Part shown: positions 40,178 to 50,962 of the stretch, in pieces
How positions within the stretch are numbered: the first letter of the stretch is position 1
How the letters are laid out: every line of letters starts with the position of its first letter
NCBI GenBank assembly: GCA_021401465.1
Contig: JADDMT010000003.1
Span: 62,001-126,000, forward strand
DNA: 64,000 bases
Reading direction: 5' to 3'
From: Teratosphaeria epicoccoides
Taxonomy: Eukaryota; Ascomycota; Dothideomycetes; Mycosphaerellales; Teratosphaeriaceae
Position numbers and translations under genes: made by a program
Notes under the pieces: model-generated
Seen by the model: the letters and a program-made list of their open reading frames with translations, nothing else
What the model was told of the DNA's origin: nothing
Database searches by the model: none

Positions 40178-41287
40178 ATGTCTATTATCCGAATCAGCTC
40201 TTGCTCTAGAATCTCTTCTCGTTCCCTACAAACGCCAAAAAGACCGTTCACTTGGACGACAGCACACAGGATGCCTGAGCCACTGATGCCCCAGGAGATC
40301 AACAGACAGACCGATCCCTCCGTCGCCAAGCAATACGACGAGTCGGCCTCTCTGGACAAGAAGTTGGAGGACTTCTACGCCGTTGCCGACAAGGTCAAAG
40401 TCAGCATGCTCGGCACGTACAGAAATGGTGTCGGGGTATGTCGACCATGAATCAGCAAATAAGGAGGAACGGTCAGCTGACCCAGATCCAGCCGGTCTCA
40501 CGCTGCATGGCAGTCGCCAAGCGGACAGGTCCTGACTTCCTCTTTCTGGCCAACAAGCACTCCCAGAAGTTCATCGACTTAGAGAAGAACGGAGAAGCCC
40601 AGGTCATCTTCCACAACAACAGCTCTCAAGACTGGATCTCAGTGTCGGGCAATGCAACGACGAGCGAATCTGACCCAAGGATCAAGGTCAGTATCGATGG
40701 ATCGAGGGCCGCGCGATGTTTGAGACATCTACTGACCCTCCATCTTGCTTTGGCAGGAGATATACAGCAGTGGCGTCAAAGCCTGGTTCGGTGACCTCAA
40801 GGACGGCGTGCACACAGGGTAAGCAAAGCGACGGTAGTCTCTCTCTGTGACTTCATCAGTCAATCAGAAGACTGGTTGGCATATGTCAGACGACTTTGTC
40901 AACGGTTGGAACAGCAATCAAAGGCTCAGTCACCAGTCAACTATTCGACTAGTAGAATCACTGGGATCACCTGACCATTCTGAGACGTTGACTGACGTGT
41001 GACACCTTCCCTCATAGAGGACCTGAAGATCCCAGAGTACGTATACTGTCCCCTCATCTATATCGGAGACGCAAATGAGTCCTAAGAAACGTTTTCAGAT
41101 GAAACTCATCGAGGTCAAGGCCAAGTACATCTCGTACTACAAGTCTGAGGTCGGCGCACTGGGCGCGGCAAAGGAGATCATCGGCGCGAACCTCACCGGT
41201 GGTGTCGCCAAGATGGGCGTGTTGAGGGAGATCAAGGGGAGTGAGCTTGACCAGGCGAGGGCCAAGGACTCAGCTCTGACCTCGTGA
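40178..41287 (+). CDS. bli-3: Bli-3-like flavin-binding protein (pyridoxamine-oxidase fold), five exons
   Basis: Exons 40178-40435, 40492-40686, 40757-40818, 41018-41036 and 41099-41287. From ATG 40178 the protein is 240 residues; from the next in-frame ATG at 40271 it is 209, without a basic Ser-rich N-terminus that could be a presequence. The core includes Asp-Phe-Leu-Phe-Leu-Ala-Asn-Lys-His-Ser-Gln-Lys-Phe, Asp-Trp-Ile-Ser-Val-Ser-Gly and Ala-Lys-Tyr-Ile-Ser-Tyr-Tyr, typical of the general-stress pyridoxamine-oxidase-like family that includes the Neurospora blue-light-induced bli-3. Exon 4 is a 19-base microexon and intron 3 is 199 bases; all phases match and the joined residues are contiguous in related proteins. 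Confidence 0.85.
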
Positions 41288-41466
41288 GATAGCGGGTCGC
41301 CGCGAGTGTCACTATTGCGATGCCGCATCCATGCGTGTCGGCATGTGCCCGCTATCTCCGGAGGTTGTTGATGGCGAGGTCAATATGCTGCTCTCTCGTC
41401 AAATATCAATCGTCTCGTCAACGCTTGACTGTCGCGTCAATACTTGTTTTTGTCAACATCCGCGTG

Positions 41467-41880
41467 TCAACATTTGCTTCTCATGCCCACACTGGATCCT
41501 TGGGTCGATACTGGGTCCAGGCGCACTCTTAAGTCTGCAAGGCTATCCCTATCCAATTGGCGTGACAAGCGGTCGACTACCAGCAACATTGCTGCTTTCA
41601 AATCATTTGGCAAGGTCTTCATTGTATCATGGATTACATCCTCATGGTCCGTCAGCGGCCGGTCATCAAGCTCTGTAGTCGTTTTGAAGCTTACCTCACG
41701 GCTGATGGACGAGACCTCGTCCACGTACAGCTCATCCAACATCTTCGTGAATATGGCGCCGAAATCCGAATTCTTTCCGATATCAGCATCTGGTGTAGAC
41801 TCTGCAGCATTGGATTGCATGTCCTTCTCGCCTGGATCGACGGCGATCATAGATGAACCAACAGCTGCCTTCACTAACAT
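41467..41880 (-). CDS. hypothetical ORF, 137 aa, perhaps part of a relic
   Basis: A charged, Asp/Ser-rich frame with protein-like composition but no recognised domain. It lies downstream of the Goodbye-domain relic on the same strand, in a different frame, and may be what remains of that gene's C-terminal part or an unrelated ORF. Confidence 0.25.
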   Translation of the reverse strand: MLVKAAVGSSMIAVDPGEKDMQSNAAESTPDADIGKNSDFGAIFTKMLDELYVDEVSSISREVSFKTTTELDDRPLTDHEDVIHDTMKTLPNDLKAAMLLVVDRLSRQLDRDSLADLRVRLDPVSTQGSSVGMRSKC

Positions 41881-42440
41881 GTCATCTGGCGCGGGATCCT
41901 GATCCGGAACATGAAGTCGTCGGCATTCGGTCCCGGTTCAGACGGTCGAAAATCAAAGCGTTGGCAGCTCTCGCACCCTTCAAAGAGAGTGACGATTCCA
42001 GTCTCGTCAATTGCTTCATCTCTTTGGTCACTCCAGTCCTGGTTGGGACTTTGCTGTCACTAATCTTGTTGCCACTACTTTTTCCCAGCGCCTCAACGAT
42101 TTTCTGATCGCGGTATCAGATACTGTTGGCATTCCTTGTTCTACTTGCCACTTACCGCTTGGAAAGCCTCCATGCCTGATTTCGTGGCCTACTGGCTTTG
42201 GGCAATCTTGATTGCAGTTTGGTTCGCGAGAATGAGGTCCTGGCCAGAACTGCAAGCACCATGTACCAGAGTCAGCCGACGTGTTGCCAGGGAGAGTTTA
42301 GTTCTCAAGGTCTACTGACCGTAGTCTATCCTGGCCAATTCGCAGCGCATCCACGCTCTGCAGCACTACTCAACCACTGAATTTGATTTCGGCCGAATCT
42401 GCTTGAAACTCATAAAACGCCTTGCGCATTTCTAAAGTCA

Positions 42441-43129
42441 TGCCTTGAATGTCCACAACCACCGACTCAATTTTGGTCTGAGCCGCGCCGTGTCAGCAGA
42501 AGCCTGCAGTACGCATCGGGCAAAGGCTTCATACCGTCTTTTCCTGAGGCTAACAGCTTCCATCATAGCTCGCTCGTTCTCGACCAATTACTTCAAGGCA
42601 GCAACTGCGCCGTCGATCTCGGCATTGCCATTCATGACGAGCATTCGTGAGTATTCTTTGACGTTGACAAGAACGGATCTTCTTGTTTTCTTTAGTCTCC
42701 GAATCCACTTGCGCTCACCGGGTCGTGCGTCCTTGATATGACGCATGGTCAAGCGCGTGGCGATACCGACGGCCTCTAACAAGCGGACTAATATCGTCTG
42801 GTAGATAGGTATGAGTGCATTTGGCAGCTTCTCGTGGCTGACTTCGTCTAGGCGAGTTGTGGAGGCTGCCAGCCTTGCGAACAATGACTCTACAGCATTG
42901 AATTCGATCGTCAGAGTATCTTCGAAGCATCAGCCCTCGTGTATACATTCTTCCCAATGCGAACTTACTCCTCATGCTCGCCTTTAAGGTAGTTGATCAG
43001 CTCATCCGCATTCCGAAGATGTGGCACCGACGGGACTTCGAGATTGACAGTCGTGTTCTTGCAGAAGTCTCGGATGGCCACGTTCCATATTTGCTGAAAC
43101 TCAGATGTCTGTCGTTCTTCACTCGCCAT
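42441..43129 (-). pseudogene. relic of a Goodbye-domain (fungal NLR-type) gene
   Basis: From ATG 43129 the frame reads Gln-Ile-Trp-Asn-Val-Ala-Ile-Arg-Asp-Phe and Leu-Asn-Tyr-type helices to 42965, the usual start of the fungal STAND N-terminal Goodbye domain. After a GTAAGT donor the next block (42884-42588) has Ser-Leu-Phe-Ala-Arg-Leu-Ala, Tyr-Gln-Thr-Ile-Leu-Val-Arg-Leu-Leu and a basic helix, the domain's second half. The middle of the domain is missing and the two blocks do not join in frame. The second block stops at TAA 42588-42590, after which the same frame continues with Leu-Val-Glu-Asn-Glu-Arg-Ala-Met-Met to 42441. No NACHT/NB-ARC or ankyrin part follows. The domain name is from motif memory. 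Confidence 0.5.
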
Positions 43130-44031
43130 CTTGAAGTCATGGAAGAGGCAGGGCCGAAGAATAGCTAACACACATCAGACTATCACCTAAAGGTGTCTGG
43201 ACGTTGCTGTAGCAAGATGAAAGCAACTCAATCGCAGAGGGCCGCAGCCATACTCAGACCTGTCACCTGAGCGAGGTTGAGGATGCCCATAAGCAAGTTG
43301 ATCTCGTGGACAGTCTCAGCTATGCAGGTGCGAGTGCGGGTGCGGACGCGGACCTGCCGCAATATAAACATCTGCGCTGGCTGGCGGGACGGCGCTGTCG
43401 AGGGTGTTCAGCTTGATTGAAAAGGGTAGTCGAAGTATCCTTGGCTGCAGCAGTGCTGTGGCATTGCAGTGCATCGGCCGCGCGAGACGATCCGTTCCTC
43501 GCATCAGCCAAATTCTCGTCCTTCATGCTACGTGGGATGCATGCAGTTTGGTGTACACTCATGCAAACACCGAGGGATTGCCTCGGTGTAGTCTCCAGCT
43601 TTGCCTCGAGACCCGAAATTCGGCAGGGCTGAAAATGCGAGGAAGTAGGAGGTAGGTATAAAAAATTGTGGGGGAGGAGAACCACAAAAATCGTACGTGT
43701 AATAAGAAGATAATGTACTGCTACCACGTTCTAAATGATTTAGACATTGATATATGTGCTTTAGTATATATCTCTCTATAGAGCTTGTGCTATTTCCACA
43801 AACGAATTAGATCATATAGGCTTCACCTTACCGATGGTATCTGCACCAAGTCTTGACCAAAGCCTGCAAGGCCCAGCAAGAATGACAACTACGTGACCCT
43901 CATTGACGTCGTCTCGTCGTCTCGGATTCCAAAGCACTGCTGAGTCCGTAGGGAAGTAAAGTAGGTCATCAGCAGTGCTCACCTGCATTTCAAAATTCAC
44001 ATCGCATACACTACGGTCTGCAAACCGCAAA
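43130..44031. other. intergenic, partly AT-rich
   Basis: About 0.9 kb, AT-rich around 43650-43810. Short frames on both strands without recognisable content. Confidence 0.4.
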
Positions 44032-44154
44032 ATGAAGGCTATCGCAGTAGCCAAATACGGACCCATCTCAAACCTCACAGCGATCGAGACGCCCACTCCC
44101 ACCGAGCCAGACACACCTCACGACCTAGTCAAGCAGGAGGGGGTCCATTGGTAA
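44032..44154 (+). pseudogene. first 40 codons of a zinc-type alcohol dehydrogenase
   Basis: ATG 44032 starts Met-Lys-Ala-Ile-Ala-Val-Ala-Lys-Tyr-Gly and continues Leu-Thr-Ala-Ile-Glu-Thr-Pro-Thr-Pro-Thr-Glu-Pro, the N-terminal beta strands of medium-chain alcohol/quinone reductases. After His-Asp-Leu-Val-Lys, where the family continues to its substrate-domain motif, the frame ends (His-Trp-stop at 44154). Nothing of the remaining ~300 residues was found nearby. The stub abuts the TauD gene's 3' end, so it looks truncated by a deletion. Confidence 0.6.
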
Positions 44155-44325
44155 GTTGGCATTGAGCGTCAATTACGCGGGCAAAGCGTTCACGTAGATT
44201 TAGTATGAGGAGGCACAACGTGGCCCTGTGTGTAGAACAAAAGCCTCCTCGTGTATAGGTCTAGACGGTGAATTAAGCAACCAATGTCCACCACCGAACG
44301 CCAACGACTGCAGTGTGTACCATGA

Positions 44326-45579
44326 CTACTCCGCATCCAAAGGCGCCTTCGGTGGTGTGTCATTTACCTGCACACCTCCCCTCTTCTTGTGGCTAGAATC
44401 TGGAAACGGCAACTTCCAGCCACCTTCAGTGTCCGGCGTCGACAACCACAACCTCATCAGATGCCTCCTTGGCGCCGGTGGCGGGTAGTCCTTGTATGCC
44501 GTCCGCGAGTGCAGGACATGCGCATTGCTCAGGAATTGTATGTCACCAATGTCAAGGATCATGTGCAAAGCCAGCCGTTGGCAGGTATCTTCCAGCACTT
44601 TGGCAGCCTTCTGTTGTGCTTCAGAGAGTGGAGGGATGAGTCCTGCATCGCTGAAACGCTTGAGCGAGTGCACGTAGTATGGGTCCCACTTGCAGTACAC
44701 TCGGCCGTTCTCACCTGGCTCTTTGTAGAGCACTGGCTGTTTCGTCCACTGCTCTTGACCGATGGAGACTTCGCCTTTGCGGTCCCAGTACCAGATCGGC
44801 TGGGTCAGGGTCTCGACGACATCCGGGTGCTCTTTCTGCAACGTGTTGTACACATGGTGCACACTGGCGATGTCGCTCTCGCCACCTTCCAATGACTTGG
44901 CGATGCACAGGAGACCAACGATGTCGGAGTCATCGGCGTGGAAGAATTGGCGTGCGGTGGTCCGGTAGATCCGGACCTTGTCAATCTGCGTTGGGTCTGC
45001 GCCAACGTCCTTGACGTGGCCTAGCACGTGGCCATACCCGTTCTGGGATATGAAGTAGCCAAGGTATGTGCCAAGACCCATATACGCCACTGCTGACTTG
45101 TGGTTGCCCCATACCTGGACTGGGAAGCCCTTGAAGAGGAGGAAGCCTTTACCATTCAATATTTCCTTTCGCAAGGTCTCTAGGAAAGGCGCGAATTTGG
45201 GTAATGGAAAGTTCTCCTGGAACAAGGGTCAGTACTGTCACTATTACCTCGGGATCATGACCAGTAGTCATACCTTTGTGATACCGGTCAACGGCGTTCC
45301 AGTAGCTATAAACATATCGGCGGTTGCGCTCAGTTCGTCTATCTCCTCGTTGCTGAAGTGGTGCACCCATTGCTCCGGGTGACCGTCATAGTCATCCTTC
45401 TTCCACACAGTCTCTCCCGTAATCTCTTTTGGGAATTCGCTATATGGCCTGAGAAGCTCGTACTGAGGATTTGTCTGACCGCTTGTCTTGATGCCGTCCG
45501 GGAAAATGATTTTTGAAGGCTTGTCGTACGTGAAGACTGACTGCGGGTCAACCGGTGCTTCCATGAGCGCCGGCGCCAT
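44326..45579 (-). CDS. TauD/TfdA-family dioxygenase, two exons
   Basis: Exons 45579-45274 and 45216-44326 (57-base intron) give 398 residues from the ATG giving Met-Ala-Pro-Ala-Leu-Met. The iron site is visible: Phe-Phe-His-Ala-Asp-Asp (the His-X-Asp pair) near residue 210 and the distal His in Asn-Ala-His-Val-Leu-His-Ser-Arg near residue 345, followed by the 2-oxoglutarate-binding arginine in Arg-Arg-His-Leu-Met-Arg-Leu-Trp. These are Fe(II)/2-oxoglutarate dioxygenases; fungal members of this length occur in sulfur acquisition and secondary metabolism. The frame is open 5' of the chosen ATG without homologous content. No sulfonate genes are adjacent. Confidence 0.9.
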
Positions 45580-46377
45580 TTTGAAGCTGTTATCCCAGGC
45601 CGCGCTATACAGCTGGCCGCAGCAAGAAGTCACTATATGGATTGACCACTTGATGTTCCTCAAGACTGATAAATGTAGAGTACAACAGCAAACCTAGAGA
45701 GTAGGTCGAGATGGAATCCATCTTCACAGCGGCAGAGCAGGCCTTATATTTCTCCAAGCAGTGACGATACAATGCGCCGGCAACTCCTTGCTAAAATGCT
45801 TCACATTATTTGGCCGACATCGCCAGATACGCGCAAGAGGTACGTTGCCATTGCTGATTGCGTGCTCTGCTCGTGATCCGAGTGGTCCTGTGTCCGGGTC
45901 TGAGGTGATGTGATTGAGAAGTGCGGGGCTCTTTCTGCCGTAAGGTAGTCACTAAAACATCTCTACGCGGGGGCATATTGATAGGGCCGTGAGGTTGTTG
46001 TCCAGGCCCGGTCGAAGTCACGTTGGAGAGATTGTATGAAAGCCTCTCGTCTCGTCGACGGCAGGCGGCTCCTCACATCCGCGCGCCGGGGCGTCTACGG
46101 TCTGGTAGTCTGGGAATCTACACGTGGGCGCGCGCTGCATGAACTTCGGTGACATATGCACTACTCAGACTCGTTGGCAGCAGAGCCAGGCGCTTGCTAG
46201 AATTAGGCCAGGCTCGTGGCAGTTGCACAGCACACTACAGCTCAGCTCAAGCCGCGCAGCCGACGACTCGAGTATCACATATGCTGTCACTGATGGCTTG
46301 AACTACTAAGCCTCGAACGAGCCTTTTCCGCCCTATCGACCAAGCATCTCGTAGAATCCCCCCATCTCACGTCCGCC
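45580..46377. promoter_or_regulatory. divergent promoter region, dioxygenase and the 46378 gene
   Basis: About 0.8 kb without coding evidence. Confidence 0.4.
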
Positions 46378-48304
46378 ATGTCGGTGATTGGCGAGGTCGT
46401 CGGTATAGTTGTAAGTGGAGCACTTGGCGTTATATTGTCTCAGACTTGCGACAGCGCAGGACCTTTTCCAAAGAAAAATTGGAGTTCGCGCCACGAGAGC
46501 AAGATAGCTGACATCTAGGATACCCAGGCCTGCGTCGCCGGCGTGATATCGGCATACAAGGATGGAGGTCAGTTGCATACTTGAACCCTCACCTGAGTAG
46601 AGGCGCACTCCACAACAGGAAGGCACGCCTGAGTGCTAAGCTTTTTGACGAATCCTAGGCGCGATTATCGAGAAGATCAAGGCGAAACGAGCCAACAAGC
46701 GAGCCCCACCGCCGCCGCGCCTGCTGGAAGAGAGCATCAGTCAAGCACCAGATGAGATTGAGAGGGAGAAGACGCGTGGAATACAGCGGTTTGGCAAGGC
46801 ATTTGAAGATGGAGATCATATCGCTGTCATTGCGCTACAACAGATCACAATACAGCTTCAAGGCAGTCTGTTGGAGAAGCTGAGAAATGCGGCTTTCGAT
46901 GATGAGCAGGTAACAGACTTCACCTTCCTGGTAGATGCTGCAGATCTGGGACGAGATAGGACGATCACGACGTTGCTGGATCTGAGACAGAGGTTGCTGC
47001 AAGCAGCACCGATCAATGAGCTGGAGGGTTTGAGCGTTAATGATGGAGGACGCATCACTGTCAATGCTACAAATGAGCGGCCGTCGAGTCACAGGATCAC
47101 CTCTGCTCCTCAACAACAGATGGGCCATCATCGCACATGGACCAGAGAGTACAGCACCTCCCGTGACGCTTCTGGGGATGAAGACTCGGCGCAGCCCGGT
47201 GCTGATGAGCATCATTCGCACGATCGCAAGCGCCATAGCTCCATCCGCGATTTCTTCCACCGGCATCACCGTTCGTATTCAGGTTCTTTGAGCCAAGTCT
47301 CTGCGAACGTTCCTGCAAAGGTAACCGAGGGGGTGCGGACTTCCAACACCTCTCCCGAGAGGACGACCCCTTTCGTCCCTCCACCAACTTGCAACGCGAG
47401 TGAACAGAGCCTCGTAGCCGAGTCAAGACGGTCGAGTCAGGATGTTAACCAGCGGTATCGATATCAATTCGATGGCGAAGACGATCCCGTCCGTATTTGG
47501 GGCGATCGAGAGCACTCACAGGACCGCCGCAATACTGTGAGCTCTCTCCAGATACCTCCTGAGCAAGCAACACGGCCCGCCAGGACCCGCACCGACACGA
47601 TGTACAGCAGCGGGTCTACAATTCGGCCTAATGGCGCTTCTGCTTCCATTCCCAACCCAACACCAGAGAACAATTATCTGGGCTACTGCAAGTCCGCCTG
47701 GAGACTGCAACACGGAGATCGCGCGAAGGCTCTGACCAGGTGCAAGGAGTTCAATGATGGCTGGTCTCAATCCAATGTGTATTTCCTGGGCTGCAGCTCG
47801 AGCAAATGCGCCTTCGCTGGCCACATCGCGCTCGACAAGATCTGGGACAAGGTCTGGACGTATGAGGCTAAAGGTCTGAAGTTCCGGTGGCCGTTCCTGG
47901 CGAAGAGTCATGTGCAGCAGGCAAGAGTTAAAGACCACATGTACGCCTTCCAGTGCCTTTTCTGCGTGTTTTTGGGCGAGAAGACTCCGGTCTTTCATGG
48001 TACCGACACCTACATGGACCACATCGCGGAAGCTCACCGAGGCCAGGATCTTGGTGAAGTGATCTTGTACAAGACCAAATGCATCGCGGATCGTGTCGCG
48101 CTGGATACCGAGGAATTTGACATCAACCTTATGCCACTCTCGAATGAGGAGATGGCGCGCCGGCATCAGTCCAAGGCTACGCTGTCTGACGAGCTTCTGA
48201 ACACGCCAAAGAATAGCTCGGATGGCAAAGACAGCGTTGTCGGTTCAAATGAGCCTTGGAACGAGGGCCTTTCAAATTTCCATTGGGATGGCGATATGGA
48301 GTAA
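46378..48304 (+). CDS. uncharacterised fungal protein with a Cys/His-rich C-terminal domain, three exons
   Basis: Exons 46378-46410, 46519-46567 and 46659-48304 give 575 residues with exact phase. The short N-terminal exons encode a hydrophobic helix (Val-Ile-Gly-Glu-Val-Val-Gly-Ile-Val) and Ala-Gly-Val-Ile-Ser-Ala-Tyr-Lys, a start also seen in fungal proteins with N-terminal signalling helices. Residues ~50-150 are helical; ~160-330 are Ser/Arg/Pro-rich and likely disordered. The C-terminal domain (about 340-510) has Cys and His pairs (Gly-Cys-Ser-Ser-Ser-Lys-Cys, Phe-Gln-Cys-Leu-Phe-Cys, Asp-His-Ile-Ala-Glu-Ala-His) that look like a degenerate C2H2-type zinc site. I cannot name the family. 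Confidence 0.7.
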
Positions 48305-48358
48305 TTGGCAGAATTTCACCGCTGGCCTAGCGAGCCCAGTATTACGATGGCACACCTC

Positions 48359-49306
48359 TCACGGCTGCCAGATGCGCAGGATGGACAACTTCTCCCATCC
48401 CGCTTGCCTGCCACTCGATCTGACTGTCTCTGCTTGCCATCCACCGGGCCAAGTCCGGATGCGCGCCTTGACGTCCTCGGGGCGATTCTGATGGCATAGC
48501 AAGAGGTAAGCCGCGCCTCTGCGGCTTAGAGACTGCGGAACCTGCTCCAGTAGTCGGTTGGTGATTTCCATGCCATTATGTCCGCCGGCGTAGGACAAAG
48601 CGAGTAGATATGAGTTGCGCTCGAATTCTTCACTCGACTTGAAGTCATCTCGGTCGGCGAATTCGTCGTTGTTGCTTCCGTCGGGCAGAACTTCTGTTGG
48701 CACATATGGCGGATTAAAGATCAAGACATCGACAGATTTCGGGCGGAATGATGTGGTCAAGTCGCCGAGAACGACTCCCGCAAACTCTGCTGACTCTGCA
48801 CCCGCTGGAGCTTCGTCAATGGCGAGGTCAACAGTGTCCGTGGCAGCCATGCAGGCAAATGGGTTCACATCGCAGCCCATGGTCAAAACATCTGATCGGC
48901 CGAATATGTGTTGCGTCTGCGCTGTGACAAAAGCCAGAACTACTCCTGACCCTGTGCCTATTTCTAAAACAAGCGGGCAAGGCGAGTCAGCCGGAAAGCG
49001 TGATTTTAGAAATTCGCTCTCGGTAGTCGACGAAATAGTATCCAGTAGCAAGAAAGAGTCTTCGGCCGGCTCGTAAACGTGCTCATAGTTTACGTGCGAA
49101 GTGGATGGGGTCGGCAACATCGGCGGCCGGTTAATCTCGCGATGGTCCTCAGGATGCGTGTCCAGTCGTCGCCTGCGGTGAGATTCGAAAAAATCGCGCG
49201 TTTCCTGGTCTTCTGCGTCTTGCGTCTCTGCCTTGGAATCGTGCCGTCTGGCCGTAAAAGGCGGCAATGCCGTGAGATCTGATAATCCTGAACTTTCCGA
49301 GGCCAT
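48359..49306 (-). CDS. MTQ2: eRF1 glutamine N5-methyltransferase (Mtq2/HemK2)
   Basis: 315 residues in the full frame, about 253 from the canonical-looking inner ATG at 49120 (Met-Leu-Pro-Thr-Pro). Mtq2 methylates the Gln of the GGQ motif in release factor eRF1, with Trm112 as partner. SAM-binding Leu-Glu-Ile-Gly-Thr-Gly-Ser-Gly-Val-Val and the family's Phe-Asn-Pro-Pro-Tyr-Val-Pro-Thr substrate motif are intact, preceded by Tyr-Glu-Pro-Ala-Glu-Asp-Ser-Phe. The extra 62 residues from ATG 49306 are charged and lack family similarity, so the downstream start is likelier, but the frame is open and this cannot be settled here. Confidence 0.93.
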   Translation of the reverse strand: MASESSGLSDLTALPPFTARRHDSKAETQDAEDQETRDFFESHRRRRLDTHPEDHREINRPPMLPTPSTSHVNYEHVYEPAEDSFLLLDTISSTTESEFLKSRFPADSPCPLVLEIGTGSGVVLAFVTAQTQHIFGRSDVLTMGCDVNPFACMAATDTVDLAIDEAPAGAESAEFAGVVLGDLTTSFRPKSVDVLIFNPPYVPTEVLPDGSNNDEFADRDDFKSSEEFERNSYLLALSYAGGHNGMEITNRLLEQVPQSLSRRGAAYLLLCHQNRPEDVKARIRTWPGGWQAETVRSSGRQAGWEKLSILRIWQP

Positions 49307-49832
49307 GTTTTTCCATTGCTAGCGCATGCGCGGGCGGCGGCGTCCGTCCTAATGCCTAACGGTTCGGCTGTCGTGTGCCTAGGTACAGCGTGTCGCCTTT
49401 TGTATCCTGCAGAGATGATGTCTGTGTGACGATTGAAAAGCTGCCACCCATTATGGAGACATCTGCTCGTACTACTGGGCTGGATCACGATGCACGAAGC
49501 CTTCTGAAACCTTCGATAAGCCTTTGTGTAGGTGGCTTTTTCACGACCACAGCGCTGGCACAATGGAATATGTCGCGACTCGCGACTCGTGTCGTTATGT
49601 CACGCGACGGAAGGCGTTCCGTTCCTGGTCTGTGTTGATTGGTAGTGCCTCCATCTAGGTTGAGCTACCTAAAGCTACACCTGGCTACCCGAGACCCTCG
49701 GCCAAAAGTGCTTTCTGGAGACTGCGACGGGACAATGTGAAATCACCTCTCACCAGGTATTACCGCCTCAATCGATTGATACACTATTGTGCGAAGTGCA
49801 GTGTACGTATTTAAATCCATTGAGCTTGCAAC
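49307..49832. promoter_or_regulatory. divergent promoter region, MTQ2 and SDHAF3
   Basis: 526 bases between two divergent starts, one of them mitochondrial. Minus-strand frames here are shadow-like. No site recognised. Confidence 0.4.
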
Positions 49833-50340
49833 ATGCGCGCCTGTCACCGGCTCCTCGCCGTGCCTTCCTCAATCGGCACCCAGTCGTCCGGCCTGAAACC
49901 ACCGCCAATGGCATTACTTCCACCGATTCCACTATACCGACGCATACTTCGGGCTCATCGTAAACACTTGCCGACGGAAATGCGCGTTCTAGGAGACAGA
50001 TATGTAATGAGCGAGTTTAGAGCGCATAGGAGTGTCGAGAATCCAGTACACATCGTAGGCTTCCTCAGCGAATGGCAGACATATGCGCAGACGGTGGAGG
50101 GTGACAGTTGGAGAGGAGATAAAATGGACAAGGGCAAGATCGATAAGATGAGCGGTGAGTGGACACCACGTGTTGGGTTTCTGCCAAACGCAGAAGGCAT
50201 GCGTGAAGGCTGACGAGTAATTTGCGTGACCAGATCAGCAGATTGGCCAGATGTACGAACTAATGAACAGCATTCGCCAGCAGGAGCTCGAGGCAAACGA
50301 CCCAGAGTATAAGCCACATACACCACCTAAGAAGGATTAG
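49833..50340 (+). CDS. SDH7: succinate dehydrogenase assembly factor 3 (ACN9/SDHAF3), two exons
   Basis: Exons 49833-50154 and 50234-50340 (79-base intron, GTGAGT donor) give 142 residues. The LYR signature Pro-Leu-Tyr-Arg-Arg-Ile-Leu-Arg-Ala-His-Arg sits near residue 33, followed by Met-Arg-Val-Leu-Gly-Asp-Arg-Tyr-Val-Met-Ser-Glu-Phe-Arg and Ile-Val-Gly-Phe-Leu-Ser-Glu-Trp, all typical of ACN9. SDHAF3 helps insert or protect the Fe-S subunit of complex II in the mitochondrial matrix. The first ~25 residues are basic and hydrophobic as for a presequence. Exon 2 supplies the C-terminal helix. Confidence 0.92.
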
Positions 50341-50962
50341 TATATCACTACCAGACTACAATTGCAGGCGGCCAGCAACCAAGGACTGCAGCAAGCAGGA
50401 TTATTCAATACGCGGGGTGCAGAGAAGGGAATTTCCACACCAGCACAGTAGCTGAACGGACATTGTGAAAGCAAGGCTTGCAATGTGCCGTGCCATTCTC
50501 TGGAGATCGCGCTTTTGCGGCCATAGCTGGTATCCCCACCTCCCAAAGCTGTGTTAGCTCCAACATCTGACCATACCAGGCTCGAACTTCGCAAACCTTG
50601 CGCCAAAGGTAGAAATCTACTCAACTGCTCAGACTTCACGGAAGGCAGACCACATAACCCTTTCCAGCTTCCACAGCTGCCTGGACATTCAACAGCACCG
50701 AATGAATGTCCACTATGCGATTACGATGAGTACGACGCGCGACGGTGGAGAATGTGTCAGGTCGAAAAGTACGGCTGGAGGATTGGAGAGGGAGCTACCA
50801 GGTGCAGACATGGTGTCGACGTGGGATGCTGTTGCGTGATGTGAAAGGAAGCAGATGCAAAGTTTTGTTGCAGGATACATCGTTGCCACTGTACAGACTG
50901 TTCAATCAACCAGGCGGTGAACGGGCCAGGAATTCGACATTATGGTCATCACAAAGCACATC
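50341..50962. other. intergenic, no gene seen
   Basis: 3' flanks of two convergent genes, plus short frames without recognisable content. Confidence 0.4.
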
